64,000 bases of DNA from Halobacteriovorax sp. DA5 (GCF_002903145.1 NZ_PPDJ01000002.1:558001-622000), one strand, 5' to 3'. Positions 19,317 to 29,200 are shown, counted from the stretch's first letter. Translations and numbers: made by a program. Notes: generated by a model from the sequence alone, not told the origin.

Positions 19317-19341
19317 ATCTCGAAAAGGTGGCGCGTACCAA
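19317..19341 (-). repeat. REP element copy 3 (right arm of inverted pair)
   Basis: This is the exact reverse complement of 19129-19153. The two arms with the 163 bases between them form a BIME-like unit with no coding potential inside. No target-site duplication is seen immediately outside the arms. Confidence 0.75.
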
Positions 19342-19343
19342 AA

Positions 19344-19376
19344 ACAAAAAGGGGGGCAGCTCAGTGAACTGCCCCT
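19344..19376 (-). terminator. Rho-independent terminator of the motor operon
   Basis: On the minus strand GGGGCAG (19375-19369) and CTGCCCC (19359-19353) form a 7-base GC stem with a 9-base loop, followed by CC and a T-tract opposite 19341-19350. It lies about 22 bases after the stop of the cNMP-binding gene. Confidence 0.8.
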
Positions 19377-19397
19377 CCCCCCATCTCAGCGCTAGCT

Positions 19398-19862
19398 TTA
19401 GGCAGCTTTCTTAATTTCTTCCATTTCCATGATTAGGGTTGAAATTCGTTTACCTGCGCCCTGTAAACGTCCGGCCAGTAACCTTGATAGATTGAGTATC
19501 AAGAGTGAAAAGATTCGAGGATTGGTTTTGTACAGGCCGAATATGTCCGAGTAGTTCATGACGAGAACATCTGTATAATTATCTGATTGAACAGTTCCAT
19601 AACGTTTATTTTCTTTAAGAAGTACCATCTCACCGAAGAGGTCTCCCTTTTTACAACGAGCAATTTCTTTATCGTCAGCATTAAAAACTTTTGCTGAGCC
19701 ATTTAAGATAAGGAACAACTCCTCACCACTATCGCCATGTTTAAAAACATAGTCGCCAGGTTTTAGCGTAAGCACCTTACAGTGCTCACATATTGTCATA
19801 ATTTCGTTGTCATATAGGTCAAAGAATAGCGGACAACCTTTAACGATTGATAAAACACTCAT
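19398..19862 (-). CDS. Cyclic nucleotide-binding domain protein
   Basis: The 154-residue product is a single cNMP-binding (CRP-like) beta-roll with a short C-terminal helix and no DNA-binding helix-turn-helix. The strands KPGDYVFKHGDSGEELFLIL and GDLFGEMVLLKENKRYGTV match the phosphate-binding cassette region (G-E-x-x-L). A typical cassette has an arginine followed by two small residues; here the R is in KRYGT, so ligand binding is uncertain. The protein is probably a cytoplasmic sensor or regulator subunit. It is the third gene of the motor operon, 44 bases after the TolQ-like gene, and ends at a strong terminator, which suggests that motor activity or assembly responds to a nucleotide second messenger. 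Confidence 0.8.
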   Translation of the reverse strand: MSVLSIVKGCPLFFDLYDNEIMTICEHCKVLTLKPGDYVFKHGDSGEELFLILNGSAKVFNADDKEIARCKKGDLFGEMVLLKENKRYGTVQSDNYTDVLVMNYSDIFGLYKTNPRIFSLLILNLSRLLAGRLQGAGKRISTLIMEMEEIKKAA

Positions 19863-19906
19863 TTCTCTTCTCCAAATTTAAAGTCAGCTTAAATTTTTTA
19901 GCTTTA

Positions 19907-20878
19907 TTAAGCTACATTCTTCTTATCAGAATCAACTTTCTTAATAGGAGCGTCTTCACGCATGTATCTCTCGATACTTTGAAGAACTTTTAGTACACCT
20001 TGCATTGTACTCTGCTCCTTAGCATTACCACGTTGAAGGTGATACCAAAGGTTCTGCATTGAAGTTTCAACTTTCTTAAAAATCTTGTAACGCTTTTCCG
20101 GTAGTGGGAAAAGAGTGTTTAGGAAAGTTAAAATTAGAGAAAAGAAAATCCCCGCAATCGATGTCTTCATCGAGAAGGCAACGTTGATAACGAAACGAGT
20201 AAGGTTATCTGAAGATTTTTCAATATTATTAAAGTCAATGGCCGCAATCTCAGGAAGGGCCATGGCAATACCAATGAACGTCCCGAAAACCCCAAATACA
20301 ATAAAAAGGTTTGGAAGAATATCGATCATACGTGAAGCACCATCAATAGGGATCTGTCCGTAAAGCTTAGTCCAATTTCTATCATCACTCATGATACGGT
20401 CAGTAAGCTCTGTATAATTAGGAGGAACTGTTGATTTAAAAACCGAACTCTCCCCATGAATTGAAGCAATTAGACCGTGCTTAGAACCAATATACTGGTT
20501 AAGCGAAATACTTGAACCTTCAGAGCTATCGATCTCTTTATCGATTTCTCTTTGCTGTTGTTGCATGGCCTCTTTTCCATCATAGTGACGATTTTGAATA
20601 TTGGCATTATTACTGAAACGAAGAGCGTTATCAGGAAGGGCCGCATTTACTCGTCCTAGAAGATTCGACATATATGAGTCGATATCATCAATTGGTATAT
20701 TTTTTTGCTTATCATCATCAATGGCCGCATCAAGCTCGCGAGTAAAACGAGAGTAATAAGCATCATCGTCCTTACTGTGGCGATAAGCTAAGTAGCGGAA
20801 TACTAGGGCACAAACTAAAAGCCCCATCATAAATTCGATAAGATATGTACCGAAAAACCCTAAAACTATCTCAATCAT
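19907..20878 (-). CDS. TolQ/ExbB/ZorA-like ion-motor membrane subunit
   Basis: The 323-residue product has three predicted membrane helices: about residues 5-27 (GFFGTYLIEFMMGLLVCALVF), 184-209 (LPNLFIVFGVFGTFIGIAMAL) and 228-255 (FVINVAFSMKTSIAGIFFSL). The GVFGTFIGIAMAL segment followed by MKTSIAGIFFSL is the MotA/TolQ/ExbB proton-channel signature. A soluble stretch of about 155 residues lies between helices 1 and 2. The partner is the upstream MotB/OmpA-like giant, 44 bases away. Three helices point to the TolQ/ExbB/ZorA type rather than four-helix MotA. Unlike ZorA, it has no long C-terminal tail. It should form the five-subunit ring around two copies of its partner, powered by proton or sodium flow. 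Confidence 0.82.
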   Translation of the reverse strand: MIEIVLGFFGTYLIEFMMGLLVCALVFRYLAYRHSKDDDAYYSRFTRELDAAIDDDKQKNIPIDDIDSYMSNLLGRVNAALPDNALRFSNNANIQNRHYDGKEAMQQQQREIDKEIDSSEGSSISLNQYIGSKHGLIASIHGESSVFKSTVPPNYTELTDRIMSDDRNWTKLYGQIPIDGASRMIDILPNLFIVFGVFGTFIGIAMALPEIAAIDFNNIEKSSDNLTRFVINVAFSMKTSIAGIFFSLILTFLNTLFPLPEKRYKIFKKVETSMQNLWYHLQRGNAKEQSTMQGVLKVLQSIERYMREDAPIKKVDSDKKNVA

Positions 20879-20922
20879 ACGTACCTCTTTGTTAGGTCTA
20901 CCAATCCTCGACTATTGGTATT

Positions 20923-23900
20923 CTATTTTAGTTCTGGAGACAATTGTAATAACCTCTCCATCGCTTTTGGATCATCTTTAAGTGTAAAGCTCAGCTCAAC
21001 ACGTTGTGACTGTTTACAACTATAGTCACCACACTTCATGTCTTCGTTTGCAAGTGGAACTGCGTAGCTTGCAGGTTTTCTCTCTTCGACGATGAAACCT
21101 TTTGGCTCAATAAGTTCAGCTGCAATCGACTCACGTTGTCTCTCAATAACCGTATCTAATAGAACTGGTCTTGAGAAACCATAACCAATCGACTTCGTCA
21201 CATTTCTCATATAGAACTTATATGGATAGCTCATTCCATCACTATAGATATAGTTAGAAATTGCTAGTGCACGTCGTGACGACAGGTTTAAGTTATAGTT
21301 ATACGAATAAGCTTCTGCCATCATAGGATCTAGTGCCTTACCAGCAAATAGTGGTGAAGCGTGACCTTCTACGTTGAAACTATCAAGCTGCTCTCTAACT
21401 GTATCATCAGCAAATAAAACTTCTGAGTACAGTGGGATTAGATCTTTTAGCTTCTTCTTCGCATGAACACTCAGTCTTGAAGAACCAGTTTCAAATAGTA
21501 GGTTCTTATCCATTAGAAGTGTTACGTTACCAGTTTTAGGATCAACCGCTGCATCAATATTATTATTTCTAAATTTATCAGCTAGGTTTCTCGCAATATT
21601 TGCACGTAGATTCTTCTTCTGATCTTCAACTTTCTTCGCAATTTTCTTAACTTGTTTCATGAAGTCTTTCTTATCGTTAACTTCAGCAAGACATGAGTTA
21701 AGTTTCTTGTTAGCACCATCAAGCCCGTTACCAAGTTCAGTAACCTTCTTATTAAGCGCACTTGAGCCAGTCTCACAAGCATTTAGGTCTTCACCAAGAG
21801 ATGCGATTTTACGGCCAAGATTTCCATTTTCATCATTCTTATTAGCAAGGGCATTTTGTAGATCACTAACTTCTTTTCCAAGTCCTGCAACCTTCCCTTT
21901 TAAGTCTTTATTTTCGTTATTAAGTCCAGCAAGCTCACCTTTTGCTTTACCAAGGGCCTCTTTAAGTCCACCGTTCTCTTTTCCAAGACCTGCAAGTTTA
22001 CCTTGGGTCTTACCAAGAGCTTCTTTTAGGCCACCGTTCTCTTTTCCAAGACCAGCAAGCTCTCCCTTAGCTTTTCCAAGAGCGTCTTTTAGTCCACCGA
22101 TCTCTTTACCCATACCAGCAAGTTTTCCTTGTGCCTGGCCAAGAGCTTCTTTTAGGCCACCGTTCTCTTTTCCAAGACCAGCAAGCTCACCCTTAGCTTT
22201 CCCAAGAGCTTCTTTAAGTCCACCGATCTCTTTACCCATACCGGCCATCTTACCTTTAGCTTGACCTAGGGCCTCTTTTAAACCACCGTTTTCTTTACCA
22301 AGACCAGCAAGCTCACCCTTAGCTTTTCCAAGAGCGTCTTTAAGTCCACCGATCTCTTTACCCATACCGGCCATCTTACCTTTGGCCTGTCCAAGTGCTT
22401 CTTTAAGACCACCGATTTCCTTACCCATACCAGCAAGCTTACCTTGAGCTTGTCCAAGGGCCTTCTTAAGTCCACCGATTTCTTCACCCATGCCTTTCAT
22501 CTTACCTTTTGCCTGACCTAGAGCTTTCTTAAGCCCTCCATTTTCCTCAGACATACCAGCAAGCTTACCTTCAGCTTGGCCAAGTGCTTTCTTAAGGCCA
22601 CCAATTTGTTCGCCCATTCCTTTCATCTTACCTTTGGCCTCACCAAGAGCTTTCTTAAGCCCTCCGTTTTCTTCTGCCATACCAGCAAGTTTACCTTGAG
22701 CTTGTCCTAGTGCTTTCTTAAGTCCACCATTCTCTTCAGACATTCCCTTAAGTTGACCCTCGGCCTGCCCTAGAGCATCTTTAAGTCCACCATTTTGTGC
22801 CATAAGAGATTTATTATCACCTTCAAGTTTACCAACCATCGCCTTAAGACGATCAACTTCACCAGCAAGACCCTTATTCTTAGCGTCCCCTTGTGCAAGT
22901 TTTGATTGAAGGTTTTTGATATCACCTTTTAAACCTTGATTGTTCTGCTGAGAACGAGCAAGGTTTGATTTAAGTCCATTAACATCATCGTTAAGACCTG
23001 CGATTTTTCCATCACGAGCGGCAACATCAGCATTAAGTTTTTTGATTTGAGTATCTTTTTGTGCTGTAAGTGAATCCATCGCTTGCGCATGCTTACCCTT
23101 TAGATCTTTAATTTGATTGTCATATGCAAGCTTCTGATCTGACTTACTTTTTTCAAATTGTTTTGTAAGATCAGTAAGTTCACGTTTGTGATCAGCGTTA
23201 AGCTTTGCAATCTGTGACTGCGCATCTTTTTTAACACCTGCTAATTGCTTTTCTTTTGTATCAAGTTCCGATTGATACTTCTTATTTAAATCAGCAATTT
23301 TAGACTCATATCCAGCTTTTTGTTTGGCCTCAGATTTCTTATGCATTTTCTCTAGATCAGTAATTTTCTTAGCATGATCTGAGTTAAGCTTTGCAATTGT
23401 CTCTTGTGACTTCTTGATTGTTCCAGCAAGTTGAGCTTCTTTAGTATCAAGTTCTGACTGATGCTTTTTATTAAGATTTGCAATCTGAGACTCATAACCC
23501 ATTTTTGTGTCTTGTTGTTGCTTCTGGTGAGACTTTGTTAAGTCATCAACCTTCTTAGCATGATCCGAGTTAAGCTTCGCAATTGTCTCTTGTGATTTCT
23601 TGATTGTACCAGCAAGTTGAGCTTCTTTAGTATCAAGCTCAGATTGGTACTTCTTATTAAGATTTGCGATTTGAGATTCATACCCCATCTTCGTATCTTG
23701 TTCTTTCTTCTCATAAGCTTTCGTTATATCTGTAACTTTCTTTGCGTGATCTGCATTAAGCTTTGCAATTGTCTCTTGCGACTGTTTCTTTTGTCCTGCT
23801 AATTGTTGATCTTTAGAAGTAAGCTCTGATTGGTATTTCTTATTTAGGTTAGCGATCTGGGTTTCGTAACCCATTTTTGTATCTTGTTGCTTCTTTTCAT

Positions 23901-25884
23901 ACGACTTAGTAATCGTATCTACTTTTTTAGCGTGATCAGAATTAAGCTTAGCAATCGTATCTTTTGATTGTTTAATCTGACCATCTAACTGTTGTTGTTT
24001 AGATGTAAGCTCTGATTGATGTTTCTTATTAAGATTTGCAATTTGAGTTTCATAACCCATTTGCGTATCTTGTTGCTTCTTTTCATAAGATTTAGTTAAG
24101 TCATTAACAGTCTTTGCATGATCAGAATTTAGCTTTGCAATCGTCTCTTGCGACTCTTTCTTTTGACCTGCTAATTGTTTTTCCTTAACATCAAGCTCAC
24201 CTTGATATTTCTTATTAAGATTGGCAATCTGAGTTTCATAACCCATTTTAGTGTTTTGCTGCTGCTTTTCATAAGTCTTTGTAAGGTCAGCAACTTTTTT
24301 CTGGTGATCCGAGTTTAGACGAGCAATCGTCTCTTGAGAGTCTTTTTTCTGACCCGCAAGTTGCTTATCCTTTGTATCAAGTTCTGATTGAAACTTTCTA
24401 TTCATATCAGCAACTTGTTTCTCATAACCTGCTTTTTGTTGCTGTTTTTGTTGCTCATAAGACTTTGTTAAGTCTGCAACCTTATTCTGGTGATCAGCAT
24501 TAAGAGTTTTAATTTCATGCTCTTTTGTTGAGATGATATTTGCATACTTCTTATTTAGGTTATCAACCTTAAGCGTGTGATCTTGATTAAGCTTTTGAAC
24601 TTCTTGTTGCTGTTGCTTTTTCTGTTCAACAATTTCTTTCTCTAGCTTTTCTTGGGCAATAATACGCCCTTCAATCTCACGATTGGCCTTAGCAATTGCT
24701 TCTTCATTTTTGCGCTTAACTTGTTGAAGCTCTTGAATTTTCTTTGTATCTTCTGTTACTTTTTGAAGAGTATTTGCTAGTTTTGATCTTACTTTTACAA
24801 TCTCATTATTAACAAGTTTGTTTTCAGCTTGTTGCTCCTGAACTTTCTTTTGTTCAACTTCTAGCTTTGTTTCAAGCTTTGACTTAACTTGAGTAATCTT
24901 CTTAATATCTTCAGTTTGCTTAGTAATCTCTTGTTCAAGCTCTTTAAGTTTCTTTTCTTGTTGAGTTTTAACTTGCTCTACACTTGAAAGAGTTTCTTCG
25001 ATTTTCTTCTTCTGCTCTTCAACTTGTTTCTTTTTCTTATCTAACTCACCAACTTTTGAGTAAAGAATATTATTCTTATCTTTTGCTTTTGCAAGCATCG
25101 AGTCGCGTTCTTTAATTTGTTCTTCAAGATCAACTAATGATTTTTCTTTGAACTCTAAAACAGTTTTAATTCTCTTTTGCTCTTCTTCTTGCTCTTTAAT
25201 CTTCTCTTTTGTTTGCTCAAGATTCTTAGAAAGCTTTTCATTCTCTTGAGACTTCTGCTTCATCTCTTTAACGATTTGCTGAATTTTCTTCTCAAGCTCT
25301 TTTTCTTCCTTCTTTTGACGCTCCATCATTTTTGATAGCTTATCAAGTTGGGCCTCTTTAGAACGTAGATCATCTTGATTCTTACGAATTTCTTCAAGAC
25401 GCTTCTTCATTTCTTTTGCTTTTTCGTTGATTTCTTTCTTTAATTCAGTATTTTCACGAGAGATCTTTTTTGACTTATACTTTTCTTTATCAAGTTGTTG
25501 TCCAACTTTTTCAACAATTGACTCTTTCTTTGTTTGGTTCTCAACCATTTCTTCCATGATCTTTTTATTCTTTTCTAGTTTCTCAACAAACTTAGAAAGC
25601 TCGACCATTTTTTGATTGATCACGTTCTTATAATCAGTAACCTCAGTGATTGATTGCTCAATCTCATTCTTGGCCTTCATTTCTTTGATTTTTTGCTCTT
25701 TGGAAACCATTCCTTCAAGTTGTTCTTCGTGTTTCTTCTTTTCCTGCGCTTGCTGCAAAGATTTAACACCAACTTTAATCATGGCGAAAACGAACATAAC
25801 TAGGAATACAACCGCAACGGTTGTAAACATATCTGAGTATGAACTCCAGATTGACCCGTCGTCTTTTCTTTCTTCTCTTTTCAT
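20923..25884 (-). CDS. Giant MotB/OmpA-like stator protein with ~1,370-residue coiled coil
   Basis: The 1,653-residue product begins like MotB/ZorB/TolR: a charged start, W13, then YSDMFTTVAVVFLVMF with D18 at the position of the ion-carrying aspartate, and one membrane helix (about 19-38). Residues 45-1420 are predicted coiled coil: a K/E/Q-rich part (45-460), seven 62-residue repeats (461-894), a mixed part, fourteen 21-residue repeats (1032-1325) and a short linker. Residues about 1440-1645 form an OmpA/MotB peptidoglycan-binding domain (MDKNLLFETGSSRLS, FNVEGHASP, LNLSSRRALAISNYIY, QSQRVELSF). MotB is normally about 300 residues. As a MotB homologue its long segment should be periplasmic. 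It is the first gene of an operon with the TolQ-like and cNMP-binding genes. The function is unknown; gliding, envelope energisation, prey-related secretion or a defence role like Zorya are all possible. Confidence 0.85.
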   Translation of the reverse strand: MKREERKDDGSIWSSYSDMFTTVAVVFLVMFVFAMIKVGVKSLQQAQEKKKHEEQLEGMVSKEQKIKEMKAKNEIEQSITEVTDYKNVINQKMVELSKFVEKLEKNKKIMEEMVENQTKKESIVEKVGQQLDKEKYKSKKISRENTELKKEINEKAKEMKKRLEEIRKNQDDLRSKEAQLDKLSKMMERQKKEEKELEKKIQQIVKEMKQKSQENEKLSKNLEQTKEKIKEQEEEQKRIKTVLEFKEKSLVDLEEQIKERDSMLAKAKDKNNILYSKVGELDKKKKQVEEQKKKIEETLSSVEQVKTQQEKKLKELEQEITKQTEDIKKITQVKSKLETKLEVEQKKVQEQQAENKLVNNEIVKVRSKLANTLQKVTEDTKKIQELQQVKRKNEEAIAKANREIEGRIIAQEKLEKEIVEQKKQQQQEVQKLNQDHTLKVDNLNKKYANIISTKEHEIKTLNADHQNKVADLTKSYEQQKQQQKAGYEKQVADMNRKFQSELDTKDKQLAGQKKDSQETIARLNSDHQKKVADLTKTYEKQQQNTKMGYETQIANLNKKYQGELDVKEKQLAGQKKESQETIAKLNSDHAKTVNDLTKSYEKKQQDTQMGYETQIANLNKKHQSELTSKQQQLDGQIKQSKDTIAKLNSDHAKKVDTITKSYEKKQQDTKMGYETQIANLNKKYQSELTSKDQQLAGQKKQSQETIAKLNADHAKKVTDITKAYEKKEQDTKMGYESQIANLNKKYQSELDTKEAQLAGTIKKSQETIAKLNSDHAKKVDDLTKSHQKQQQDTKMGYESQIANLNKKHQSELDTKEAQLAGTIKKSQETIAKLNSDHAKKITDLEKMHKKSEAKQKAGYESKIADLNKKYQSELDTKEKQLAGVKKDAQSQIAKLNADHKRELTDLTKQFEKSKSDQKLAYDNQIKDLKGKHAQAMDSLTAQKDTQIKKLNADVAARDGKIAGLNDDVNGLKSNLARSQQNNQGLKGDIKNLQSKLAQGDAKNKGLAGEVDRLKAMVGKLEGDNKSLMAQNGGLKDALGQAEGQLKGMSEENGGLKKALGQAQGKLAGMAEENGGLKKALGEAKGKMKGMGEQIGGLKKALGQAEGKLAGMSEENGGLKKALGQAKGKMKGMGEEIGGLKKALGQAQGKLAGMGKEIGGLKEALGQAKGKMAGMGKEIGGLKDALGKAKGELAGLGKENGGLKEALGQAKGKMAGMGKEIGGLKEALGKAKGELAGLGKENGGLKEALGQAQGKLAGMGKEIGGLKDALGKAKGELAGLGKENGGLKEALGKTQGKLAGLGKENGGLKEALGKAKGELAGLNNENKDLKGKVAGLGKEVSDLQNALANKNDENGNLGRKIASLGEDLNACETGSSALNKKVTELGNGLDGANKKLNSCLAEVNDKKDFMKQVKKIAKKVEDQKKNLRANIARNLADKFRNNNIDAAVDPKTGNVTLLMDKNLLFETGSSRLSVHAKKKLKDLIPLYSEVLFADDTVREQLDSFNVEGHASPLFAGKALDPMMAEAYSYNYNLNLSSRRALAISNYIYSDGMSYPYKFYMRNVTKSIGYGFSRPVLLDTVIERQRESIAAELIEPKGFIVEERKPASYAVPLANEDMKCGDYSCKQSQRVELSFTLKDDPKAMERLLQLSPELK
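21910..22791 (-). repeat. Fourteen 63-bp in-frame repeats encoding 21-residue units
   Basis: Each unit encodes 21 residues of the form GGLK-x-ALG-x-A-x-G-x-[LM]-x-G-[LM]-x-x-E-[NI]. Fourteen follow without a gap, counted by eye on the minus-strand translation. Twenty-one residues equal exactly three heptads, so the coiled-coil register is kept and gain or loss of a unit would leave the frame and the helix phase intact. Confidence 0.9.
23203..24504 (-). repeat. Seven 186-bp in-frame repeats encoding 62-residue units
   Basis: Each unit opens with LN[SA]DH and contains GYE-x-[QK]-[IV]-A-[ND]-[LM]-N and QSEL or a close variant, ending in a QL-x-G block and ETIAK or similar. Seven units align with no gaps; an eighth degenerate unit follows to about 23038. 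Sixty-two is not a multiple of seven, so each unit must shift the heptad register (a stutter). Confidence 0.88.
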
Positions 25885-26252
25885 AATCCTACCCTCGAAC
25901 AGCTATTAGAATAGCGATTTCTAAAGTTTATTAAAGAGAATGGCCTCTAAGCCGTTTAAATTTCTGTCTATCTTAAATATTTACACGAACTTAGCTTAGT
26001 CTATGAGCATTTTTGGGGCCAAAAACCAACTTGCAAGATGAACACCAAAAGTGACAAGTATTGTGGCCAACATAAATAATTTTGGCCATTGCCAAGTATC
26101 TGAGTCAAATACTCAGATGGATTTTAGAGATTTTCAGCTCTAACCTCCTAATAACTCATTTTATTATGATTTTACTGCGGCATATTTTAACCTTACTTTA
26201 TATTAATCTTAAGTAGTTACGTGATTGAGACGATAACTATTTGGGATAGTAA
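25885..26252. other. Divergent intergenic region upstream of the motor operon and the Cys-rich lipoprotein
   Basis: The 368 bases must hold both promoters. I see no convincing sigma-70 pair. Two adjacent hairpins are present at 26098-26118 and 26124-26143, and four GGCC sites. Confidence 0.5.
26098..26143 (+). promoter_or_regulatory. Pair of adjacent hairpins in the lipoprotein 5' region
   Basis: ATCTGAGT and ACTCAGAT pair perfectly (8 bases) around a 5-base loop at 26098-26118. Five bases later TTAGAG and CTCTAA pair (6 bases) around an 8-base loop at 26124-26143. They lie 110-155 bases before the lipoprotein start. They could be an operator, a leader structure or a weak terminator. Confidence 0.35.
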
Positions 26253-29200
26253 ATGAAGAAATACACGGAACAGTTTAAATTCATTCTGATGTTTACGCTA
26301 ATGCTTATGATGGCAAGTTCATGCGTACCTCAGGCAGCTAATAATCGCTCTACATCTAGCAGTGAAAACGATGGTGTGGAAACAGAGATCAACGATCCAA
26401 CGTTCGCTGATTCAAGGGCCTATATTCAATATGCAGGTAATGTCTATGATGGCGTATTTGAATTGGATAATTACTTTGATGATAAGCTGACATTAAGGGG
26501 CCGTGGAATTCATAATTATGTGAAAGTAAATCTTAATAAGACTTACTGTGCTGTCGTTAACTTCCCTGGTATTGAGAGTGGTACACCACTAGTGGCAGTT
26601 GGTTTTCCACAATACACAATTAACGTTTCAGAGAATTCAAAAGAATACTTCTTAAAATTTACTTATCGCTCAATTGATAAGTCTATTACTCAGAGCTATT
26701 GTGACAATATTGATGTTCAGTCATTTATTGTAGGTAAGGCCCTAAATTCAACGAAAGTAAAATACGATATTGATGAAATTTGTCCAACTTGTTCAAATAT
26801 AACAACAACGTCAAGTTCACTTCTATTAACAACAAGTTCAGGGGATGACCTTACAACGGCCCTTGGAAATAATATTTCTTTCAAACTATTCTTCACTTAT
26901 ATAGGAACACCTGACACAGGAAATTTGTGTTCACAAGATTCACAATGTAGTGGAAATGGTAGTGACTACTGTTGTCTTAATGGACAATGTGTTCAGGATT
27001 TATCGGAAAAAACACAGAATATTCCAAGTACTGTTTTGAATGAGATTGATCTTAACCCATCTGCTATCTATAACTATCCAAATTACTATAATATCTGTAC
27101 GACAGGTTCTGTACCTGGAACTGACCCAGATGAGGATTATACGCCAGATGAAGAAGCGGCCATTCGCTTTAATCGCCTAAAGCAACTATTTCAATGTACC
27201 ACTCCATTTGATGGTGAGCGAGGTATCTGTACAACAATTTATGAAGGTGCTCGTACTGATCTAGAAGAAAACTACGAGACAAATATTGATGATACAAATT
27301 TTGCTTCTACATATAAAGGAACAAAGCCTTTTGCAAACTCTGTTCATGAAGTACGTTATCAAAATGGAATCATCTATAAAGAAGGTGCTGCTATTGTTCC
27401 AGGAACAGTGTCAATATCAGGAGAGAATGACAACTTAACAGATACAACAAAACTTAAAATTACAACTCCATATAGTGAGACGAATAAGTACAAGAACTTA
27501 GAGATTGATGCCTATACTGATGTTTCATGTAAACGAATCAATAACTTCCAAGCACAATGTTATAAAGTATATAAGCAGGGACAAAATGAAGGGATGGCAA
27601 CAGACCACTACCCTGGTACACAGCGATTCCAAATTCCTTATTATGCAAATTTAGGAAATAAGCTAGTTGTTCAAGTTGATGAAGTCACAAGAACACAGAA
27701 TTCTTCATGGACACTTTCAATTGGATCAATCAATGAAGTTGTCTTTGGAGACAATTATATTGTTCAGGACTCACAGACTGTTAAGATTACATTTTATGTA
27801 GACCTTAGCACTTATCCTACGATTCTAACTTCAAAAGAAGCTGCTCAACAAGAGATTGCGACATACTGTAAATGTTCACTTTCTCAATGTGCACTAGAAG
27901 AAGTAAGAGATACAAATGACGTGGTTGTAAACTACCAATGTTACCTAGTTTCAAATCAACCACAAGCTCCTTTACAACAATCATTCTATCTCTCTGCAAA
28001 GACGGCCCCGCAAAGGTATTTTGACAGCAATGGTGTTTCTAAAAAAGACCTAACGCTTACTGATGTTATTCTTGAACCAAACCTCGCTCAAGAAGGAACA
28101 GCATTTGCCTATGCTAACGGTGATAAGTCAAAGCCAAACAATCTAACGGATTACGTTGGTTTTAGTGAGATTTATGGAAGCTTTGATCTGACAAGTACAG
28201 CTGCCAAAGCAGCAAAAGAAATCCAAGTAAATGAAGGTATAACTTATGATATCTTCGTTTCAGGTGGAAACTACTCTAGTTGTTCATCATGTGGAAATGA
28301 TTACTACGCTTCAAGTTTAAAGTATCTTTCAAATGAATTTATAAATGGCCCAGCTGGATATCAACCGGACCTAACAACATCATCGCGTACAAAAACAACA
28401 AAATATCGCTCTGATGACTTTTTATTTGGACGTGCCTGTTTTGTACCAGCAACAATGCTTGCTTGGACTCATCAGCCATATGAAGATCAGCAAGATCAAA
28501 GATTAAATCGCATGAAGGCACAGCACTTTATGGTTGCTAATGGCTATGATCGCGACTGGTATGGATTCAACTACGGATCTGTTATTGGATCATTTGATGG
28601 AGTCAAGTGGTTCGCAGTTGGTTCAAAAAGAAGAATTAAGGCCACAAGTAATAAGCTATTCTTAGCAATTAATGCTAAGTTTGCAGACCAAACTGTTGAA
28701 AACAGCTACTCTGTAACAGTACAGGATTCAGTTATTAATGGTAGTTCAAATATTCCAACTACTGACTATGCAACAGATGGTGCAACTTGCCAGCAGGTTC
28801 ATGCCTGTAACACAGATAATGAATGTGTCTCAGCTCTAGGTTGGGATTACGCTTGTGAAAATATATCAACTCTATCGTCACCTTTTCCAAATTTTGACGT
28901 TAACGGAAATGAAATCCCACAAGAAAGTGATATTGATCGTCTACTATCTTTAAGTGGAACTTTTTCTGGTGGAGTTAAAAGATGTGTATACAGAGGACGT
29001 GGAGCAGCTTGTCTACCAGAATATAATAATGTGAACAACTCGTCTCAATCTTACACGACAGTCGGTTCGAAGAGACTTCACGGTTGTTCATTCAACAATC
29101 ATTGTCAGCCACTAGAAGGTGCCAATAATGAAAAATTCAACAATCGTCTTTCTCGTAAGGCAACTTCCCTAGCATTTCAAAATGGTCAAGTTGATTCAGA

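Larger units (their letters stand above)
19053..19397. other. Non-coding region between RAYT and cNMP-binding gene
   Basis: The 345 bases hold the inverted pair of REP elements, a low-complexity AT-rich stretch between them and the terminator of the motor operon. No further gene is visible. Confidence 0.7.

Noticed and set aside
19129..19341. Insertion sequence or MITE
   Set aside because: The perfect 25-base inverted pair encloses 163 bases but there is no transposase inside and no flanking duplication; the RAYT/REP explanation is better.
21659..22264. Plus-strand open frame of 201 codons, Pro/Ser/Phe-rich
   Set aside because: It is the complementary shadow of the 63-base repeats of the giant stator gene; repeated bases keep it open and it has no signal or ribosome binding site.
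21910..22791. Regular repeats resembling a CRISPR array
   Set aside because: The 63-base units are contiguous, all coding in one frame and have no unique spacers; no cas gene is near.
19398..25884. Zorya defence system
   Set aside because: ZorA/ZorB-like proteins are present but no ZorC, ZorD or ZorE, and the long coil is in the MotB-like rather than the MotA-like partner. Kept as a possibility, not as an annotation.
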